Assembly: GCA_031258505.1 (NCBI GenBank)
Contig: JAIRMT010000082.1
Location: forward strand, 1-9,667
Direction: 5' to 3'
DNA: 9,667 bases
Origin: Treponema sp.
GTDB lineage: Bacteria > Spirochaetota > Spirochaetia > Treponematales > Breznakiellaceae
Shown here: positions 7,369 through 9,667 of the stretch, piece after piece
Position numbering within the stretch: position 1 is the first letter of the stretch
How the letters are laid out: every line of letters starts with the position of its first letter
Notes under the pieces: generated by a model
Told to the model about the DNA's origin: nothing
Seen by the model: only the letters and a program-made list of their open reading frames with translations
Database searches by the model: none
Made by a program: the position numbers and the translations under genes

Positions 7369-8046
7369 GTGCGGGGATTGCTTTACAAGTTCTGGAGCAG
7401 TATCCTCTATTTGGTGAAACCGTTTAGCCAGAAAATGCGCTCTCTGCTTGAGCCGCTTATTCTTTACCTCGTCCTCTTTCTCCCTGGTCTTATGACAAGC
7501 GCCGGTGAGATCAATGTTTCGTTTTCAAGCGCCCAGCATCTGTTTCGGTTTTTCACCTACAACTTGCCGGCGCTGGCGCTTGTCTGGTTTTTGCTGAGGA
7601 ACGAGAAAGCCGCGCGCGCCCTTGCTCGACCCAGTCTGCACGACTTGCTCATCTGCGGTCTCAGCCTCGCGGCGCTCATTGCCATTGCCTCGCTGTTGAG
7701 CGCCTTGTCGTCGCTGTTCACGCCGCAAAGCATGACGCTGGAAACGCCGGACGATGCAGTGGGCTGGTTCGTGTTATGCCTGTCCTGTCTGGGGACCGGC
7801 TATCTTGAGGAAAGCTGGTTCCGTCTCTACCTGCCGCTGAAACTGTGGAATGTGGGCATTGTTAGCGGAACAGCTATCGCCCTATCAACGCTTCTTTTTG
7901 CCCTGTGCCATCGGTATGAAGGGCTGTGGGGCGTATTAAACGCAGCGCTAGCCGGCGTCGTACTCTCGCTTATTGTATGGAAGAAAAAAAGTTTTCATGG
8001 CATTGCCCTGGCGCACGCGCTCTACAACACGCTTTCGTTCGTCTGA
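7369..8046 (+). CDS. CPBP family intramembrane metalloprotease
   Basis: This 225-residue membrane protein has hydrophobic segments at about 28-43, 63-76, 93-116, 131-146, 160-180 and 185-204. It holds the three conserved motifs of the CPBP (Abi/CAAX protease and bacteriocin-processing) family: EESWFR (147-152, EExxxR), FALCH (177-181, FxxxH) and HALYN (216-220, HxxxN). The glutamates and histidines form the metal site. Substrates cannot be inferred; relatives process prenylated peptides, bacteriocins or membrane proteins. I favour GTG at 7369 because AGGA lies at 7359-7362 with a 6-base gap. ATG 7435 is an alternative without a binding site but still upstream of the motifs. Its start is 19 bases from the comF start, so its promoter must sit inside or against comF. 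Confidence 0.88.
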   Translation: MRGLLYKFWSSILYLVKPFSQKMRSLLEPLILYLVLFLPGLMTSAGEINVSFSSAQHLFRFFTYNLPALALVWFLLRNEKAARALARPSLHDLLICGLSLAALIAIASLLSALSSLFTPQSMTLETPDDAVGWFVLCLSCLGTGYLEESWFRLYLPLKLWNVGIVSGTAIALSTLLFALCHRYEGLWGVLNAALAGVVLSLIVWKKKSFHGIALAHALYNTLSFV

Positions 8047-8080
8047 TGTGTGGTAATACGTGGTTACACGGTCCTGCCTA

Positions 8081-8215
8081 CTATGCAGACAGCGCTTGCT
8101 CGGCGTTCTTCAGTAGCCCGTTAAACATCGTTTTTGCTTCACCCGGCGCTGGTAGTCCAGCATCGACTAATGCTGAAAGAAAAAGCAGACTAAAGTCCAA
8201 CACCAAAGGCGCTTT
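8081..8215 (-). pseudogene. C-terminal remnant of an unidentified gene, frameshifted
   Basis: On the minus strand 8215-8081 is open and ends ALVDAGLPAPGEAKTMFN followed by GLLKNAEQALSA and TAG, which looks like a natural C-terminus. Upstream in this frame a TGA at 8218-8216 stops it, but the next frame reads YQIADVVKSAFGVGL into the same place and stops near 8193-8195. The two frames overlap at about 8193-8207, so a single-base shift would join them. I do not recognise the family. No start codon is visible and the 5' part is not convincing. It converges with the CPBP gene. Confidence 0.4.
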
Positions 8216-8348
8216 TCACAACATCGGCGATCTGGTACCGTCCATTGTGTCCAGGCCGCCTCGTGTCTGGTATCTGTCTGCACTCCCAGTTAAGAATACC
8301 CATGAGTCTCAGGCAAAATGGCGTCTAACGTCCCGGCCGCACTATAAA

Positions 8349-8365
8349 GAAACCCGTAGGGTTTC
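8349..8365. repeat. Perfect hairpin with GTA loop
   Basis: GAAACCC (8349-8355), loop GTA, GGGTTTC (8359-8365). It is a perfect 7-bp stem with no T-tract on either side, so not an obvious terminator. It shares stem length and loop with the hairpin at 8405-8421. Confidence 0.8.
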
Positions 8366-8404
8366 GTGCCGTCCAAATGTGTCTGGAGTGAGCGTGGGAA
8401 TGTT

Positions 8405-8430
8405 CCCCAGCGTAGCTGGGGCGCGTAGCG
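8405..8430. repeat. Hairpin with GTA loop plus a shorter GTA hairpin
   Basis: CCCCAGC (8405-8411), GTA, GCTGGGG (8415-8421) is a perfect 7-bp stem. It is followed at once by CGC-GTA-GCG (8422-8430), a 3-bp version with the same loop. The shared GTA loop across three hairpins suggests a repeat family rather than chance. Confidence 0.75.
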
Positions 8431-8456
8431 GAATGACCTAGCGAACGGAAGACCAA

Positions 8457-8470
8457 GCCGCTTTAGCGGC
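8457..8470 (-). terminator. Hairpin downstream of the methyltransferase, weak terminator candidate
   Basis: GCCGC (8457-8461) and GCGGC (8466-8470) pair around TTTA. On the minus strand it lies about 48 bases after the methyltransferase stop and is followed by TTGGTCTTCC, a poor U-tract. It may stop that transcript or belong to the hairpin cluster. Confidence 0.3.
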
Positions 8471-8487
8471 GCAGCATAAACAGACCT

Positions 8488-8506
8488 GTTATGTGCCGTT
8501 GCCGCA
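8488..8506. repeat. Left inverted repeat flanking the methyltransferase
   Basis: The 19 bases match the reverse complement of 9265-9283 at 18 of 19 positions (core GTTATGTGCC). The repeat starts 12 bases beyond the methyltransferase stop codon. ACCTGT overlaps its outer edge (8484-8489) and recurs just outside the right repeat (9285-9290). Confidence 0.8.
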
Positions 8507-8517
8507 TGTACCATTTT

Positions 8518-9198
8518 TTATTCTTTTACCATATATGCCGGTATATAATTATACGGTAATTTCTTTATTACTTTGGAACTTTTATCCAACGATTTTATAA
8601 ATTCATTTATTGCTTCGGTCGCGCCGGCTACTTGTCCATAATCATCAAAAATAATTAGACCTCCTTTTACTACCCTATGGTATAAATTCTTTAGACTTGC
8701 CATTGTTGCTTCATAAACATCAACGTCAATATGTAACAAAGCTATTTGAGTTTCAGGTTTTTTGTTAAAATATTCTGAAAATACATCGGGAATAAATCCT
8801 TTTACTAGATTAATATTTTGGAACTTTTTATATTCCAAAATACTTTCCAATTCTTCTTTTGAAATACCGTTTCCAGCCTCCATCTCAAATCGCTTTATAA
8901 ATTCTTTATCAGGTTCCATTGAAACATTATCGGGAAACTTTCCAAAAGCATCAAAACCTATTATTTTTCGTGAAAACGGACTTTCCAGTATTTCCCGATA
9001 CGTTGCGAAACGTATTAATGAAGTTCCCTTAAAAACGCCACATTCAATTACCTCCCCAGGTAAATCAATAATTCTTTTATACAATTCATAATGGACAATG
9101 CTTTTTGCGATTCGGGACGGGGAACTGGTTAAATAAAAACCATTTTCATAAGTAAAGGCTTTTCCAAAATCAAAACCGAAAATTTCTTTTGTTTTCAT
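8518..9198 (-). CDS. TylF/MycF-like SAM-dependent O-methyltransferase
   Basis: The 226-aa product is a class I methyltransferase of the TylF/MycF (macrocin O-methyltransferase) type, which methylate sugar hydroxyls in antibiotics and surface glycans. Seen: SAM motif GEVIECGVFKGTS (48-60), acidic strand IGFDAFGKFP (80-89), LLHIDVDVYEAT (154-165), whose aspartates fit the Mg2+ site of the family, and GGLIIFDDYG (179-188). Length is near normal for the family. ATG at 9198 has GGAG at 9210-9207, eight bases upstream. The gene is strikingly AT-rich (roughly a third GC by eye) against its GC-rich neighbours, stands alone without glycan genes, and is bracketed by inverted repeats. This points to lateral acquisition. 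The natural acceptor, perhaps a surface sugar, is not deducible. Confidence 0.88.
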   Translation of the reverse strand: MKTKEIFGFDFGKAFTYENGFYLTSSPSRIAKSIVHYELYKRIIDLPGEVIECGVFKGTSLIRFATYREILESPFSRKIIGFDAFGKFPDNVSMEPDKEFIKRFEMEAGNGISKEELESILEYKKFQNINLVKGFIPDVFSEYFNKKPETQIALLHIDVDVYEATMASLKNLYHRVVKGGLIIFDDYGQVAGATEAINEFIKSLDKSSKVIKKLPYNYIPAYMVKE

Positions 9199-9223
9199 AC
9201 GTCATACTCCAAACAACCGAAAC

Positions 9224-9252
9224 ATTATGTTACCAGATTGCCAAAATTACAA
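9224..9252 (-). promoter_or_regulatory. Candidate promoter of the methyltransferase gene
   Basis: On the minus strand TTGTAA (9252-9247) and CATAAT (9229-9224) are 17 bases apart and resemble -35 and -10 hexamers. Transcription would begin near 9217, just before the GGAG at 9210-9207. The promoter lies inside the inverted-repeat-bounded unit. Confidence 0.5.
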
Positions 9253-9260
9253 CGTAATTT
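9244..9260. promoter_or_regulatory. Dyad overlapping the -35 element, operator-like
   Basis: AAATTAC (9244-9250), AAC, GTAATTT (9254-9260) is a perfect 7-bp dyad that covers the proposed -35 of the methyltransferase promoter. That position suits a repressor site, but no regulator gene is present in the window. Confidence 0.35.
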
Positions 9261-9264
9261 ATTT

Positions 9265-9283
9265 TGCGGCAATGGCACATAAC
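9265..9283. repeat. Right inverted repeat flanking the methyltransferase
   Basis: TGCGGCAATGGCACATAAC pairs with 8488-8506 (18/19, one mismatch). It lies upstream of the gene's promoter, so gene plus promoter are enclosed in a unit of about 796 bp (8488-9283). Confidence 0.8.
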
Positions 9284-9287
9284 TACC

Positions 9288-9311
9288 TGTATACGAACCT
9301 TGTCGTATACA
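9288..9311. repeat. Perfect 9-bp dyad outside the right inverted repeat
   Basis: TGTATACGA (9288-9296) and TCGTATACA (9303-9311) pair around ACCTTG. It starts five bases outside the right inverted repeat. It could be a terminator without a proper T-tract, a recombination-site hairpin or an operator. Confidence 0.7.
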
Positions 9312-9497
9312 TTCCTCTTCTTTCGCGGCGGTTCCCACAGCCAACGGCCGCTTTTATGGAACACCTTCCGCGTTTGTACACCGTCCATGCGTAGCGCATT
9401 TCATGCGGCGCATCTCCATCATTTAGCAATGAACAATGAGCGGTTTTCAGGTAACAACACGCGGCCATCAAAACCCGTCCATTATTCACTATTAAGC
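9312..9497. other. Intergenic stretch without a supported gene
   Basis: The only sizeable ORF here (minus strand, 9489-9283) reads through the 9288-9311 dyad and the ATGCG repeats and has a Cys/Arg-rich, unconvincing product without a recognisable motif. The stretch follows the stop of the right-edge gene and holds the short repeat cluster at 9387-9413. Confidence 0.5.
9387..9413. repeat. Tandem ATGCG/CGCAT inverted repeats
   Basis: ATGCG (9387-9391)-TAG-CGCAT (9395-9399)-TTC-ATGCG (9403-9407)-G-CGCAT (9409-9413). Two adjacent small dyads use the same arms. The element GCGTAGCG also occurs in the gene-poor areas at about 69-76 and 8423-8430. Confidence 0.6.
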
Positions 9498-9667
9498 CTA
9501 CGGAATCACCGCAGAGAATATCGGGCCAAACTCCCCAGCTTCGCCCTTGCTATTCTCATAGCGGATGCAGAAGTACACTGTCTTGCCGCTGTCGCCGTCA
9601 AAGCTGAAGCGTTCTTTCCGCCGCCGCGTCCAACGGGAATGGGGAAGCTCCTTGCCGGAGACCGGCG
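9498..9667 (-). CDS. C-terminal end of an unidentified gene (partial, enters from right edge)
   Basis: Fifty-five codons on the minus strand run from the window edge to TAG at 9500-9498. They include RRRKERFSFDGDSGKTVYFC and IRYENSKGEAGEFGPIFSAV before the stop. The composition looks like normal coding sequence: a basic stretch, then alternating hydrophobic residues typical of beta strands, then Gly-Glu-rich turns. From memory, tails of the form GKTVYFx-x-x-YENxKGExGPxGP occur at the end of short uncharacterised proteins in treponemes and Bacteroidetes, but I cannot confirm a family. The 5' part is outside the window, so start, length and role are unknown. Confidence 0.7.
   Translation of the reverse strand, partial: PVSGKELPHSRWTRRRKERFSFDGDSGKTVYFCIRYENSKGEAGEFGPIFSAVIP

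Larger units (their letters stand above)
8047..8517. other. Gene-poor, hairpin-rich stretch between CPBP gene and methyltransferase
   Basis: No intact gene is supported here. Left part (8081-8215): a minus-strand coding remnant. Middle and right part (8349-8470): perfect short hairpins with GTA loops. Right edge (8488-8506): the left inverted repeat of the methyltransferase cassette. A plus-strand ORF that crosses 7926-8441 and a minus-strand ORF at 8290-8514 both read through hairpins and give low-complexity products, so I treat them as spurious. Confidence 0.6.

Noticed and set aside
7926..8441. Plus-strand ORF of 171 codons overlapping the CPBP gene
   Set aside because: Its first part is an out-of-frame shadow of the CPBP gene, and the rest reads through the hairpins with an Arg/Ser-rich product.
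8290..8514. Minus-strand ORF of 74 codons
   Set aside because: Made largely from the hairpin cluster; no binding site or recognisable motif.
9283..9489. Minus-strand ORF of 68 codons
   Set aside because: Spans the 9288-9311 dyad and ATGCG repeats; Cys/Arg-rich and without a motif.
1..9667. CRISPR array, tRNA or rRNA genes
   Set aside because: I saw no regularly spaced direct repeats, no cloverleaf with a TTC-loop signature and no rRNA-like stretches on either strand.

Overview
The window looks like chromosome from a spirochaete, most likely a Treponema of the gut or termite type. This is inference: it rests on the mix of genes, loose lipoprotein signals, roughly 50-60% GC in the core (by eye), and decayed, hairpin-rich gene-poor stretches. 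No sequence here proves the species.

Layout. (1) 1-1077 holds no intact gene. It contains a near-perfect palindrome (10-60) with a 29/32 inverted copy at 605-636, a 38-codon minus-strand ORF with a good ribosome binding site, three consecutive minus-strand coding remnants (797 down to 282) and a small fragment resembling the N-terminal domain of an IS5-type transposase (850-957). (2) 1159-6600 is a plus-strand, operon-like run: ftsH (membrane AAA+ zinc protease), an exported helical-repeat protein with five D-x-[DN]-x-[DN]-G motifs, and, three bases later, a lipoprotein serine protease of the HtrA/trypsin type with PDZ-like C-terminal regions. A promoter can be proposed just upstream of ftsH. 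(3) comF (minus, 6633-7349) converges on the protease gene. It diverges, with only 19 bases between the two starts, from a CPBP-family intramembrane protease gene (plus, 7369-8046). (4) 8047-8517 is gene-poor: a short frameshifted minus-strand remnant, then a cluster of hairpins. (5) 8518-9198 (minus) is an AT-rich TylF/MycF-like SAM-dependent methyltransferase with its own promoter. It is bracketed by 19-nt inverted repeats (18/19) at 8488-8506 and 9265-9283. (6) 9498-9667 (minus) is the C-terminal end of a gene that enters from the right edge.

Function. The core is rich in protein quality control: FtsH in the inner membrane, an HtrA-like protease anchored in the envelope, an exported partner gene of unknown role, and an intramembrane CPBP protease next door. 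The two flanks show gene decay and exchange. The best candidate for something unusual is the AT-rich methyltransferase cassette bounded by inverted repeats, which could be an integron-type cassette or a small mobile unit. The exported protein with DxDxDG repeats, coupled to the lipoprotein protease, is the other candidate.
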